Shown here: positions 54,886 to 64,000 of the stretch, piece by piece
How positions within the stretch are numbered: the stretch's first letter is position 1
Layout: every line of letters starts with the position of its first letter
Assembly (NCBI GenBank): GCA_947396885.1
Contig: OX377204.1
Coordinates: forward strand, 18,979,706-19,043,705
Origin: Heligmosomoides polygyrus polygyrus
Taxonomy: Eukaryota > Nematoda > Chromadorea > Rhabditida > Heligmosomidae
DNA length: 64,000 nucleotides
Direction: 5' to 3'
Notes under the pieces: generated by a model
The model's input: the letters and a program-made list of their open reading frames with translations, nothing else
Told to the model about the DNA's origin: nothing
The model's database searches: none
Position numbers and translations under genes: made by a program

Positions 54886-57800
54886 ATGGGAAGAACGAGT
54901 ACGGAGAGGCTGCTAAAATCTCAGGGCCTAACCAGGCTGCGGAATTTGAGAACGACTAGGATGACGATCTGTACATACAACGCCCGCACGCTCGCATCGG
55001 AAGCATCCGTCGAGGACCTGATGATGCAAGCCAGGAAGATCAAGTACGACGTCATCGGACAGACCGAGACGAGAAGACGCCACCCCCTACACGCCCCCTA
55101 CGACTCCGGAGAAGAACAGTTCATCGGAACATGTGTCAACAGGGGAGTAGGCGGCGTTGGTGTCCTCGTCAACACGCACTTGCCCATGAACATCAAATCG
55201 TACGAGTCTCTTACAACCCGAATCGGACATCTGCGACTGAAGCGATGTGCCTCCGTGCCAGCATTGACTGTGTTCGTCGCGTATGCCCCAACATCCGACT
55301 GCGACGACGAAGAGGTCGAAGCTTCTACGTGGAGCTATAGAAGTTCTATAAGAAAGACCGCACCTTCTACAAGGTGGTCGTCGGCGACTTCAACGCCAAG
55401 ATCGGGCCGCGAAGGTCGCCGGAAGAACTTCACATCGGAACCCACGGTTTGGAGTGGAACGAAGAAGGTGAAATGCTGTCTGAGTTTATCCTAAAACACA
55501 CAAAACCATCCATGCAAACTCACAGTTCCAGAAGCCTCCCTCCCTACGATGGACCTGGAACCCCATTGGCCAGTTCCACAACGAGATCGACCACATCACC
55601 TTCAACCGTAAGGTCCGCCTGACCGACGTCTCTGTTGTCCATTGGTTGTACGGGACAGAACGATCATCAACTGGGAGCTTTACAACTCTTTCGCCGGCCT
55701 TTGGAAAGATACCGTCATGGACAAAATTGAGGAGGAATACGATCGCTTCGTGCGCCCTATTCGCGATAGCAGTAAGAGCCGAGAGCTTGAAGACCACCAA
55801 GAGAAGTATGTCTTCGAAAACTCTCGAGCTGATACGCCAACGTGGACCAGCACGAGCGTCAGCCGTCCGAGCTTGCGAAGCTATGCAGAGCGGCGATAAA
55901 GGAGGATCTTAAGGAGAGAAGGGCGGAAGTGTTAGCTGAAGCAGCAGAGGCAGGTTTAAGCATCCGCAATGTCCGTTGGAACTCACCAAGCTCAAGACCA
56001 ATATGACCGCTTTCCGACGACCTAACGGAACCGTCACCTCTTCCATAAGGACCATGGAGAAGGTCATCCACGACTTCTACTCCGATCTCTTCGATAGCCG
56101 CGTCCACCTGCCCCATGCCATCCTCCGCAGGATGGATACGTCGTTCCCTCTGTTCTCCCATCCGAGATCCAACACGCCATGCCGTCGGGGAGAAACTTAC
56201 AGCACCCAGTCCCGACAGGATCAGACCCGAACACCTGAAGAACCTCCCGTCCGCGCTCATCAACACCCTGGCGCTGCTCTTCACGCGGTACGAAAGGCAA
56301 GGTTCCATCTCAGTGGAAGACGAGCAAAACCCTCTTGCTTAACAAGAAGGGAGACGTGCGCGACATTGGCAACTATCGCCCGATCTGCCTGCTGTCCGTA
56401 GTCTACAAGCTGTTCACTCGAGTGATCGTGAATAGAATCAGCAGAACGCTGGATGAAAGGCAGCCATGCGAACAAGCAGATTTCGGAGAGGATTCAGCAC
56501 GATCGACCACATACACTCCGTTATGAAGACCATCGAAGTGTCACCAGAGTACAAGCTGCCGCTGTGCTTTACGTTCAGCGACCTGAAAAGCGCACTCGAC
56601 TTGGTCGATACCGAAGCGGTCACCGAAGCCCTGCTCACTCATGACGTTCCTGCTTAGTACCTATAGTCCTTCGAGAGCTGTACAGTGAATTGACGACCAG
56701 GGTTTCATCACTCTACAACAACGCCGTCGTCAATGTGAAGAGAGGGGTTCGCCAGGGAGATACCATATCCCCGATGCTCTTCAGCGCCACCTTCAAAACG
56801 TCATGCGCCGCTAACCAGAATGAGAAGACATGGGAATGAGTATCGACGGCAGGCAACTGCACCATCTTCGCTTCTTTGACGGCGTTTTGCTCATAACAAT
56901 GAGCATTAGCCAGGGAGAGCGAATGCTGGCGGCCTTCGATCGTGTATAGGCCCATGCACACTTCTGCGACAGTGCGGCGCGGCCATGATGAAGCATAGGG
57001 CCGCGACGGCCACGGCGCGACACTGCGACACGTGCCGCAGGGAGGGGCATGCAGACTCTTGCGGCTGTCGCGGCGACTATCGCAGGCGACGCCGCGCTGA
57101 GTGCCGCAGGCTGGGATGGTTCAAATCATTCCTAGCGGCGCGGCATCCACGGGGACGTCGGTCCCGTTGCTTAAAACGGTGCTCTAACGCGAGCGCGCCG
57201 CGACCGCCGGATTTCGCGGAGGTAGCCGTCGCCCCACTTGCCGCGCCGCGGTGTCGCAGAAGTGTGCATGGGCCTTATGTGGGAACGTTGGGCTGTAGCT
57301 GAACCTTACGAATACGGTGTTCATACGGGCACGGGCGAGTTTTTGATTCTCCATTCTCGTTCAACGGAGCGAACATTTCCGAATGCACCAACTAGGTCTG
57401 GATCGCGAATTCAACATGGCCAAGGACATAGCGCCGGAGCTGCTTGAGGAGCTTTCGAGAGCATCAAAGGATAGGTGAAGAAAACGAGGGACGTCCGACT
57501 CTGCGCCGCCTATTCGACTCTTCTAATTTTCCTGCACTGACATACGCCTCAGGGCCACAGGAAAGCACGATGAACACGCGACCGGCGTCACGCCGCGAGG
57601 AATCAAGAGGACAATGCTTGACTGACACGATTCACTCAAGTGATACAAGGCCTCCGATGTTCCGAGCTTCGTCGTTCGAAGGTCAGAGACGCTGTCGCAT
57701 GAGCCAAGTCGACGAAAATTGGGTGCCCTTTGCAGACACCCGCTGGACGCGTGCGGGGGCAGACAAACCGTTACCAACTGGATTCCGCGGGATAACACAA

Positions 57801-57990
57801 AACGCCAGTACCTCACCAATGCATTTGTTGGACCTCTTCATGAAAGCCCTGAACGAACGACGCCCTTCGTGTCCCTCAAGGAAAGAGTATCCATTGGAGC
57901 AGTCAGGCACGCCACAGGAACGAATGGTGACGCTGCTGGCGCCAGCTCAAGCAACTCGATGATCAACGCGACGACAGATGCTATATATAC
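54886..57990 (+). pseudogene. RTE endonuclease/reverse transcriptase pseudogene
   Basis: Endonuclease part: MTICTYNARTLASEASVEDL, VIGQTETRRRHPL, GVGGVGVLVNTHL, FVAYAPTSD, then after a frameshift near 55,318 and an in-frame TAG, VVVGDFNAKIGPRR and HIGTHGLEWNEEGE. Next come EIDHITFNRKVRLTDVS and a deletion around 55,630. The reverse transcriptase part has IGNYRPICLLSVVYKLFTRV, FSTIDHIHSV, KRGVRQGDTISP and LHHLRFFDGVLLIT. In the last, the catalytic FADD has become FFDG, so the enzyme is dead. C-terminal matches (CGNVGL, ALTYAS, NWIPRD) continue past the MITE. Confidence 0.85.
56947..57275. mobile_element. 329-bp GC-rich palindromic MITE in RTE
   Basis: GGCCCATGCACACTTCTGCG then ACA at 56,949 is matched exactly in inverse by 57,252-57,274 (23 bp), and with few differences for another dozen bases. 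The interior is over 60% GC with many GCGCGGC and GTCGCGGCG pieces. Sequence outside rejoins as GAT CGT GTA TGT GGG (DRVCG) if a TA is the target duplication. ATA/TTA flanks would alternatively fit a 3-bp duplication with one mismatch. Confidence 0.85.
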
Positions 57991-58000
57991 ATAGGAAGAA

Positions 58001-58850
58001 GGGCGAAAGTTTGTTATAGGAAGAAGGGCGAAAATTCGTGCCCCCTGGCGCCATCACTGAAATAAGTTTATTTTTGTTTAAGCCTTCCAACAATAAGGGC
58101 ACCTACCTCGAAGGGCAGTCACTTTCCGTGTGGCTGCTCTGAACAAAATGGAAAGCCCTGGAGCTTCGCCTGTATTACGGCCATACAGCAAGCTCCCGAA
58201 TGCATTTGCAGGAGGTTGACCGTTGACAGCTGCCAGTCACGCGCTGCATGACCAGTGGAACGTGCCGCGAAGTGATGCTCGAATTGACCGCCTCAAGCCC
58301 GGACACCTTTCGCCGTTAGAAAACTCCACCAACAAACGCACCACTTGAAAGGATGTCATTTGCGGTGAAGGATGGATTTGTCTCTGGTAGCAGAACCCGT
58401 TGGCTGTACAGTGAACGAGGTCCGATACCAGTGGCCGCAAGCGATGAGATTTCAGAGGAGGGAGTGTTATGTGTTTGATGGAAATTTGAGAGAATAATTC
58501 TGTTTGACCTGCAGTAACAGCAACAAGCCATAGCTTAATAAATAAAGGGATAAATAAACACTGTAAAGTTTATTTACTGTAGTGAAACTTACGTCGCCCG
58601 CTGTATTAGCTGAGGCGCTCCGCAGCCTGAACAAAAAAGAATGAAACACATGCAGCTAGCAAAAGCACACTTCCTGGAAGCGATATGGAGGTTGTTACTC
58701 AATATCCATTTTCAGTAAGATGGATATGAAATGAACTAACTACTTCTCTACAATTGCTCTAACAACAGTGAGGAGGGCTAAGCAAGATCTTGGTAGTTTT
58801 CCTAGAGCAGCCCTTGTCTTTCCATCGTTAAGCGCAGACCATTTAATAGG
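58001..58850. other. Unassigned interval
   Basis: No gene or named repeat recognised. AT-rich beyond 58,450. Confidence 0.35.
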
Positions 58851-58984
58851 CTGACGGAAAAGAGATGTCACGTGCCTTCGATTTTCGATTTCTTCTGTTG
58901 CCCATGTAACTGTAGTTGCTTAAGAAGCGTTTGGTACGTAATCTTCAGATATAATTTTCGTTTCGCTATTTTTTTAAATAAAAT

Positions 58985-59970
58985 GTTTAGAATAATGATG
59001 ATCGAGCAGAAACACTGCCTGCGCGTTTGTGTGCTGAACGACTTCATGCTAGGAAGAAACGCAGCAGAAATATACCGCATCTTGCCAGAGGTATTTGGTA
59101 ACAAAGTTCCATCATCACCTCAAGGCCAACGGTGGTTTTAACATTTCCGAGATGGATACGAAAGCCTTGAAGACAAATAACGTCAAAGGCGTCCTCCAGT
59201 TGTGGACAACGAGGCACCAAAGCAAGTTTTCGAGCAGAACCCAACACAAGCTAACCCCCAGAGAGATTTTGCTGTCATTATTCTACCGTTGCCGATTATT
59301 CGCATGCAATTGGGAGGACAAGTAGGTGTGGAAAATGGGTCCCACGTCAGCTCAGCGATGCAAACAAGGCACACCAGTTGCCATCGCTGGAATTCTCTTC
59401 TGCAAAACCAAGAATAGCGTTCTCTACAACTGCATCGCCACGGAGGATGAGAAGTGGATCCACTAGAACAACACCACACGAAAGCGGTAATGGCTGAGCC
59501 CCGGTAAGGTTTCGAAGGCAGCGACGAAGCCTGATATTCCCTGAAAAAAGTCATACTCTGTGCTTAATGAAGCAGTAAAGGTCTGGTGCATTTTGAGGTG
59601 CTGGATCCAGGCAAAAAAAAAGTTACGGCAGACCTTCACAAAGAACAACTGAGCCGCATGGTCAACAAGGAGTGAACACAGCAAGAAGGAAATTCTCCCA
59701 TGATAACGCTCAACCGTGCCGTGTAAAAATCACGCAGCAAAAATTGAGGATTTGGGCTGGAAACTTCTATCTCATCCACCGTATAGTCCGACATTGCGCC
59801 AGCAAATTACCGCTTTTCCGTTTGATGCAGTACTCCTTGGCAGAGAATACACATCAAAAACAGTGAGGAAGAGAAAATTTGGTGTTCATCTTCTTCGAGT
59901 CGCAGCCAGCGGAGCTCTTGAAGAGAAGCGACTGCTGTTTGTGAGGACGTTGACGACATGTCGCGGATAA
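58985..59970 (+). pseudogene. Mariner transposase pseudogene
   Basis: Scrambled frames show mariner-like pieces in order: LGRNAAEIYRILPEVFGN (helix-turn-helix), EDEKWIH (first catalytic region), HDNAQPCRVKITQQK (second region), LGWKLLSHPPYSP in an adjacent frame, and a C-terminal FDAVLLGREYTSK. At least four frameshifts and several stops. Ends were not identified with confidence (an AATAGG at 58,847 may be the left one). Confidence 0.75.
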
Positions 59971-60176
59971 TAATGGAAATCCACCTATTATATTAGGGTT
60001 TTATCGTTCTGTTCTTGTAATAAAGTGTTTTTAAACAAAAACAAAACGACAACAAAAACGACATTTCCTTTCCGAGAACCTAACAGAAGATTAATTAGTT
60101 TATTACTGCAACACGAGAACATGCGAAAAACTGCATTGGAAGAGATGATCTTTCACCTTTCTTCAGTCTTTTATTA

Positions 60177-60390
60177 CACAGGTTGGTCAGAAAGCCTTGA
60201 AACGATTTTGTCAAGTTGCGGAACTTCCTATTTATAAACGGTAGTCACGATCTTTATGAATTCTGCTGAGGCACTAGAGCAGAAAACCGCTCGAAACATC
60301 AACATCGCATTGGGAGAAAACGTAATTTCCATCAGCACTATCAGATGCTGGTCCGCTCATTTCAAAGGAAAGGACACGGACCTCTAAGAA
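60177..60390 (+). pseudogene. 5' fragment of another mariner
   Basis: ACAGGTTGGTCAGAAAGCCT resembles a mariner end. ATG at about 60,256 then reads MNSAEALEQKTARNINIALG and SISTIRCWSAHFKGKDTDL, a mariner helix-turn-helix segment. It breaks off at 60,388 where a different repeat begins. Confidence 0.7.
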
Positions 60391-60394
60391 GGAA

Positions 60395-61275
60395 AGGGTT
60401 TGAAACGTATGTCTAATCGGGAAGAGAAGTCACATGGCAAAGAAACCCCTCCTCAATTAGTACAAAAATGTGTTTCCTTTTTTGCCAAGTCGTTAAACCT
60501 AAGGAGTAGGGGGTTTTTGAAGTTTCAATGGAACCGGCGTCTCACAAGTTCGCGAGTCTTGTACGCCCGTGATACCTCTGCCGGCAAGCGGCTCGATGCG
60601 CAGTGGATAATGTCGTCGTTTCTTGCAAGAGAGGTTGGGGTTCGTTTCTCCTGCGATCCTGTACTTTTGCATTTCATCTGTTTGGTTGGGATTTGAAGGA
60701 TTCTGAAGTCTATTTCAGCCTGATTTTCCAGCTGCATGCTGTGGTATTCAACATGACGATGTATAAATGTTCAACACCAGTTATACACAGGTAGAAAGTG
60801 CATGAAGTAGCATTGGTCACAATACGGGCAGCGTATAAAAGCTACGGGCCCCTCACAATTTGTTTCCTACATGGACCAATGACCTCGACAAAAACCATCC
60901 TGCTCAGATTTTCAAAAGAGTCCAGGATGTAACGTCAGTGGTTGTCGTTCCCTCATCTTTACCTGTCACCTGGAAATCAGAGATCTGCTGAAGGTTTTCT
61001 AAAACTTATCACCAACAATGTCGCCGATATTGAAGTGGTGATCCACCTGCTCACGCTGAAGTGTGGCCAACCTTAAGGCCCCCACAGAGTTCTGCGGCAA
61101 CGCCGCTCGCCGCAATGGTTAATGGGCAATGGACAAGAAGTCTTCGAGGGGAGAAATCAAGCTGGCCGAACGGAAGGACAGCATATTCGAGGGCCTCGAA
61201 GAATGTTAATTTAGAGACGAACAGCTGGAAATGATGGACGAATAAGAAGAAGATTAGGGTCCGCAAGATGAACTG
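60395..61275 (+). repeat. One-armed copy of the tRNA-bearing foldback
   Basis: GGAAAGGGTTTGAAACGTAT and CCTCCTCAATTAGTAC, then the tRNA-like module, then an inverse-strand cysteine-rich remnant (RCPYCDQC), then GTGGTGATCCACCTGCTCAC to GCAAGATGAACTGACAGACG. This order equals the minus strand of 11,275 down to 10,270. There is no second arm. It stops next to a LINE fragment. Confidence 0.7.
60589..60663 (+). ncRNA. tRNA-like module
   Basis: GGCTCGATGCGCAGTGGATA (A-box-like) and GGGGTTCGTTTCTCC (B-box-like), the same family as 9812-9884. The acceptor stem is not complementary. Confidence 0.45.
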
Positions 61276-61281
61276 ACAGAC

Positions 61282-61530
61282 GTGGGGAGGCAAGCAAGCA
61301 GTGGACATATTGTGCCTCCCAGTGGAGTGCCACAGGGAGGAGCACTATCACCGGTGCTGTTCAATACAAACACATACGATATCTCCTCCGTAAGTCTTTT
61401 TACAGAATCTAAATGTTGCACATTTGCAGACGACCTGAAATTATATCGGCTCATTGAAAAATGCTCTTCTATTAAAGCTCCTCTCAGCTGGTTTCAAGTC
61501 TGTGCTGGGGGACTGAAACATCTGCTATGA
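61282..61530 (+). pseudogene. LINE reverse transcriptase fragment (CR1/jockey type)
   Basis: About 80 codons with GVPQGGALSPVLFNT and CCTFADDLKLYR, the RT motifs around the catalytic FADD, unlike RTE in wording. The remaining enzyme is missing. The stretch to 61,796 is T-rich and ends in (AAAT)n, like a LINE 3' end. Confidence 0.75.
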
Positions 61531-61767
61531 AATCTGCCTTTCGTATTGTTTAGTTGGTCACGAAGGATTCTGTCATTTCGCTCTTTCCTCTATCTAGCCG
61601 ATTTAATGGGTCCTATCTAATTGTCTCTTCCTTTTCTGATGTTATTTTTGTTTGTTTCCTTTCTCCTACTGAAACCTTTTATTCACCACTATTGGGTTGG
61701 TTCGGTACCTTGGACTGCTTCCTTTATGGCTGACTGTGTGGAGGTGCACGTCGTCTCGCGGCGTATT

Positions 61768-61796
61768 AAATAAATAAATAAATAAATAAATAAATC
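61768..61796. repeat. (AAAT)n tail
   Basis: About seven AAAT units following CTCGCGGCGTATTAAATAAA, similar in context to 35,417. Confidence 0.85.
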
Positions 61797-61989
61797 ATCT
61801 CCCGGATGGCTAGCGCTGTTCTTCAATTGTTTTACCGTTGATGAAACCCTTGGCTTTGACACTCACTGTCAGGTTAGGTTGCAGCAACGGCAACTAGAGT
61901 TACACATAGTATATTTACGGCATTGTGCACACGCAACACGTCGGCCTTATTGCAGTCCTATAAATCATTTGTACAGTTCATCGTAAAAA

Positions 61990-62290
61990 CGGCACAGAAA
62001 TATTGAATCCGCACAAAAAGAAGTCGGTGCTAAAACTCGAAAGAGTACAAAACAACTTCACGCGGAAAGTCTTGATTCGTGCCTTGCGATACCTTTATGA
62101 GGCTATTTCTAGAAGTGAGTACAGAAATTTGAATTTTGGATCAAAATCTCTCCTTTGGAGAGGGCGAGAGGCTGACATGGTTATGTTCTACAAATCAATG
62201 AATGGTTTTACTGGGCTCAAATTTAGTGATTTCCTGCAAGTCAGTGCCTGTGTCACTAGGAGGGCTTCGTCAAAATTTGTGGTTCCATGA
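61990..62290 (+). pseudogene. LINE C-terminal fragment
   Basis: Reads NPHKKKSVLKLERVQNNFTR and later GREADMVMFYKSMNGFTGLK, a pattern common in the C-terminal region of CR1-type LINE proteins (LE.VQ..FTRR, D.VM.YK...G). A start upstream is missing and stops follow. Confidence 0.6.
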
Positions 62291-62307
62291 AGTCGCAAGA
62301 ATGTTAC

Positions 62308-63874
62308 TTTTGGTACCTATGAAGCAAAGGGCCTGCCGTGGGGTTGCCGGAAAACATGTTAACGCCGCAACCCCACGGCATCACGGGGCCGTTACTTATG
62401 AAGCACCGCTCTCCAGGTGCCGTGGGGTTGCCGCGTTTCCGTTGCCGTTGCCGCGTTAACATCAAGGATGTGACATATTCGCCATTTTTTCAAAAGTGCA
62501 TCTGAAGCTGCGTCAGAATCGGCTTCCATTGCGTCTTTCTTCCTCAGAACTTTGCGAGCAACAGAATCTTCCACAGATTAATCTCATCCGCATCATAGCA
62601 TAGCATAACGAAGCATGAATTCATAATATTGTTATGATAACCTTTTAGCTATGGCTAGAGCAATAAGCGAAAACAAATTTAGGGCCCTATCTTACTATTT
62701 CAGCATACAGTCTCTCTGCTGTTTCCATATCTAGCTTCTGCGACGGGTTTTTCACTGACGTTCTTGATGCTGCAATTTTCTGAACCTTAACCGAATTTTG
62801 AGGCTACTTACAGACCCGCATTAAAAAAACTGACTCGGGTGAAGTCAAAAACTGGAGTAGCCACCTAGATCATTTTCCAACCAGGAAAGAGATTCCTCTC
62901 AACGCTTTTAGAAACCAGTGGCATCATGGACGACGTGATGACTGCACAGATATGTATCTGCGTACTCCACATTAGCAGTTACATTACCGTCACCAAAACT
63001 AGTACTTAGAATTCATTCTTCGATCTAACAATAAGATGATAACTGGATGACTGATTAGTCATGGTGGGTCCACACTTCCACAGGAATATTTAGTCTTGGC
63101 CAGCCGGAACCCTCACATCCAAGGTGACACAGCTGGACAGTTCCTAGATGGTTCTCGAAGCAATAGCTATGTCAGAATTCAACAAGTCGCCCTAGTCAAT
63201 CAAAATAACTTCTCCTGGTAGATGGTCATGATGATTCATTAAAAAAATGAATTGCATAACTTCAAATGGATGAATACACCTAACGAACACCTAACAAGAT
63301 TAAAAGATGAAATTTGCACCTTCAATCGGGAACACTGATTTAATCTTAGGGCAGACAACCGCATGGTACAACTTCTACTGAACCCTTTGTTGGATACTGC
63401 GCTATACGCTTACGAAGTTATTGTAGCTATTTGTAACTAATGGATCAAGAATTATATTTCATTCAAATGTTGAGTGTACTTTCTTATCATACAATGCATA
63501 CATAGCCTTTGCTGGTCCATTAATTTTGCCCTCCACTCAGCCCTTCCCATTTTTGAGTACCTTTTTTTGGTAGTCTAACCGATTCCAAGAATATAAATAC
63601 TAGAGTTGTCAAACAGTTTCTCTCACAATTATATGAAGAAGAACCCTTTTTAACTGATAAGGAGATTGTGTTGAATAGAAATCTAGCGTCGAGCAGTGCC
63701 CATTTCCTTTTCTGCCTTCCGGTCCAAAAACAGGCGGAACACGGATCGGAAAACCCAAAAATGGTCGGAAACCGGAACTCGGAACACGGAAACGAAATTT
63801 CCGCACATCCATGGTTAACATGTTTCCCGGCAACCCCACGGCACAACGAGCCCTCTGCTTCATAAGTACCAAAA
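62308..63874. mobile_element. 1.57-kb TIR element with GTACYTATGAAGC ends
   Basis: TTTTGGTACCTATGAAGCAA at the left and the inverse of TTTTTGGTACTTATGAAGCA at the right, with the pairing continuing over GCCGTGGGGTTGCCGG and AACATGTTAAC. A third, internal copy of the end (ACTTATGAAGCACCGC) lies at 62,396 and forms a stem with the left end through CAACCCCACGGCA. The interior is AT-rich and non-coding. Confidence 0.75.
63700..63815. repeat. Diverged relative of the 22.4-kb hAT MITE
   Basis: GGTCGGAAACCGGAACTCGG and GGAAACGAAATTTCCGCACA then TCCATGG parallel the right half of the MITE at 22,442-22,555. Confidence 0.55.
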
Positions 63875-63914
63875 ATTCTTTTTTTGTCAACAAAGTAGGG
63901 TTGACGAGCACTGA

Positions 63915-64000
63915 GGCCTATGTTATACTTCGGCGACACTGTTGTCAGCGACGTCGGCAACAGAGTTGAGAGGGTGCTACGCAGTGCGTAGCTACCCGCA
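63915..64000 (+). mobile_element. MITE end running off the window
   Basis: GGCCTATGTTATACTTCGGC then GACACTG matches the ends of the MITEs at 15,245 and 8819. The other end is beyond the window. Confidence 0.5.

Larger units (their letters stand above)
54690..58000 (+). mobile_element. Second RTE-clade LINE, decayed
   Basis: A different RTE lineage from the one at 48.8 kb, in the opposite orientation. The family is abundant in strongylid worms, judging by recalled protein motifs. Protein-coding remnants run from 54,886 to about 57,990 with many frameshifts and stops. A GC-rich MITE is inserted at 56,947. The 5' start is approximate. The 3' end near 58,000 shows a duplicated TAGGAAGAAGGGCGAAA. 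Confidence 0.75.

Overview
This is a transposon-saturated stretch of eukaryotic DNA that looks like a parasitic nematode of the strongylid/hookworm type. The inference rests on mariner elements, two RTE-clade LINEs of the kind abundant in strongylid worms, very many long-inverted-repeat DNA elements, and a host gene with a 54-nt intron. No virus, phage, operon, rRNA or intact tRNA gene was seen. Only one host gene is recognised with confidence: the C-terminal exons of an rtf-1 (RNA polymerase-associated protein RTF1, Paf1 complex) homologue on the + strand between 15,750 and 21,180. Its upstream Plus3 exons were not found. Two minus-strand exons of an unidentified gene (36,560-36,915) and one plus-strand candidate exon (38,360-38,433) are weaker calls.

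Layout. 1-8.8 kb: non-coding, with one copy of a dispersed repeat (called R1 here), a 12-G run, diverged short repeats and many ATCGAT motifs. 8.8-11.9 kb: a nest at least four levels deep (outer MITE, palindromic MITE, hAT-like element with a perfect 8-bp target duplication, long-TIR foldback with tRNA-like arms). 12-21.2 kb: rtf-1 exons with introns full of inverted-repeat elements. 21.2-26.3 kb: a mariner foldback, a decayed mariner containing a tiny hAT MITE with a perfect 8-bp duplication, an AT-rich TIR element and a foldback with 22-bp tandem repeats. 27-36 kb: a hAT-like element with CAGGGGTG ends, a second tRNA-bearing long-TIR element with TAA duplications, and another AT-rich element. 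36-41 kb: possible host exons and a minisatellite.

41.6-47.2 kb: a nearly intact mariner (one in-frame stop) lies a few bases from a 4.3-kb almost perfectly palindromic element with Tc1-like CAGT ends and TA flanks. 47.8-53.7 kb: a second CAGGGGTG hAT-like copy, split by an RTE LINE that has a perfect 14-bp target duplication; the LINE is itself split by a 950-bp MITE. 54.7-58 kb: a second, decayed RTE LINE with a GC-rich palindromic MITE inside. 58-64 kb: mariner and LINE remnants and further TIR elements.

Few elements keep an intact coding capacity. The mariner at 41.6 kb (one stop) and the RTE at 48.8-52.9 kb (one frameshift plus one insertion) are the closest. Most other elements are non-autonomous and were presumably mobilised in trans. 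The most unusual features are the long-palindrome elements and the tRNA-like modules inside the arms of TNA-duplicating foldback elements.
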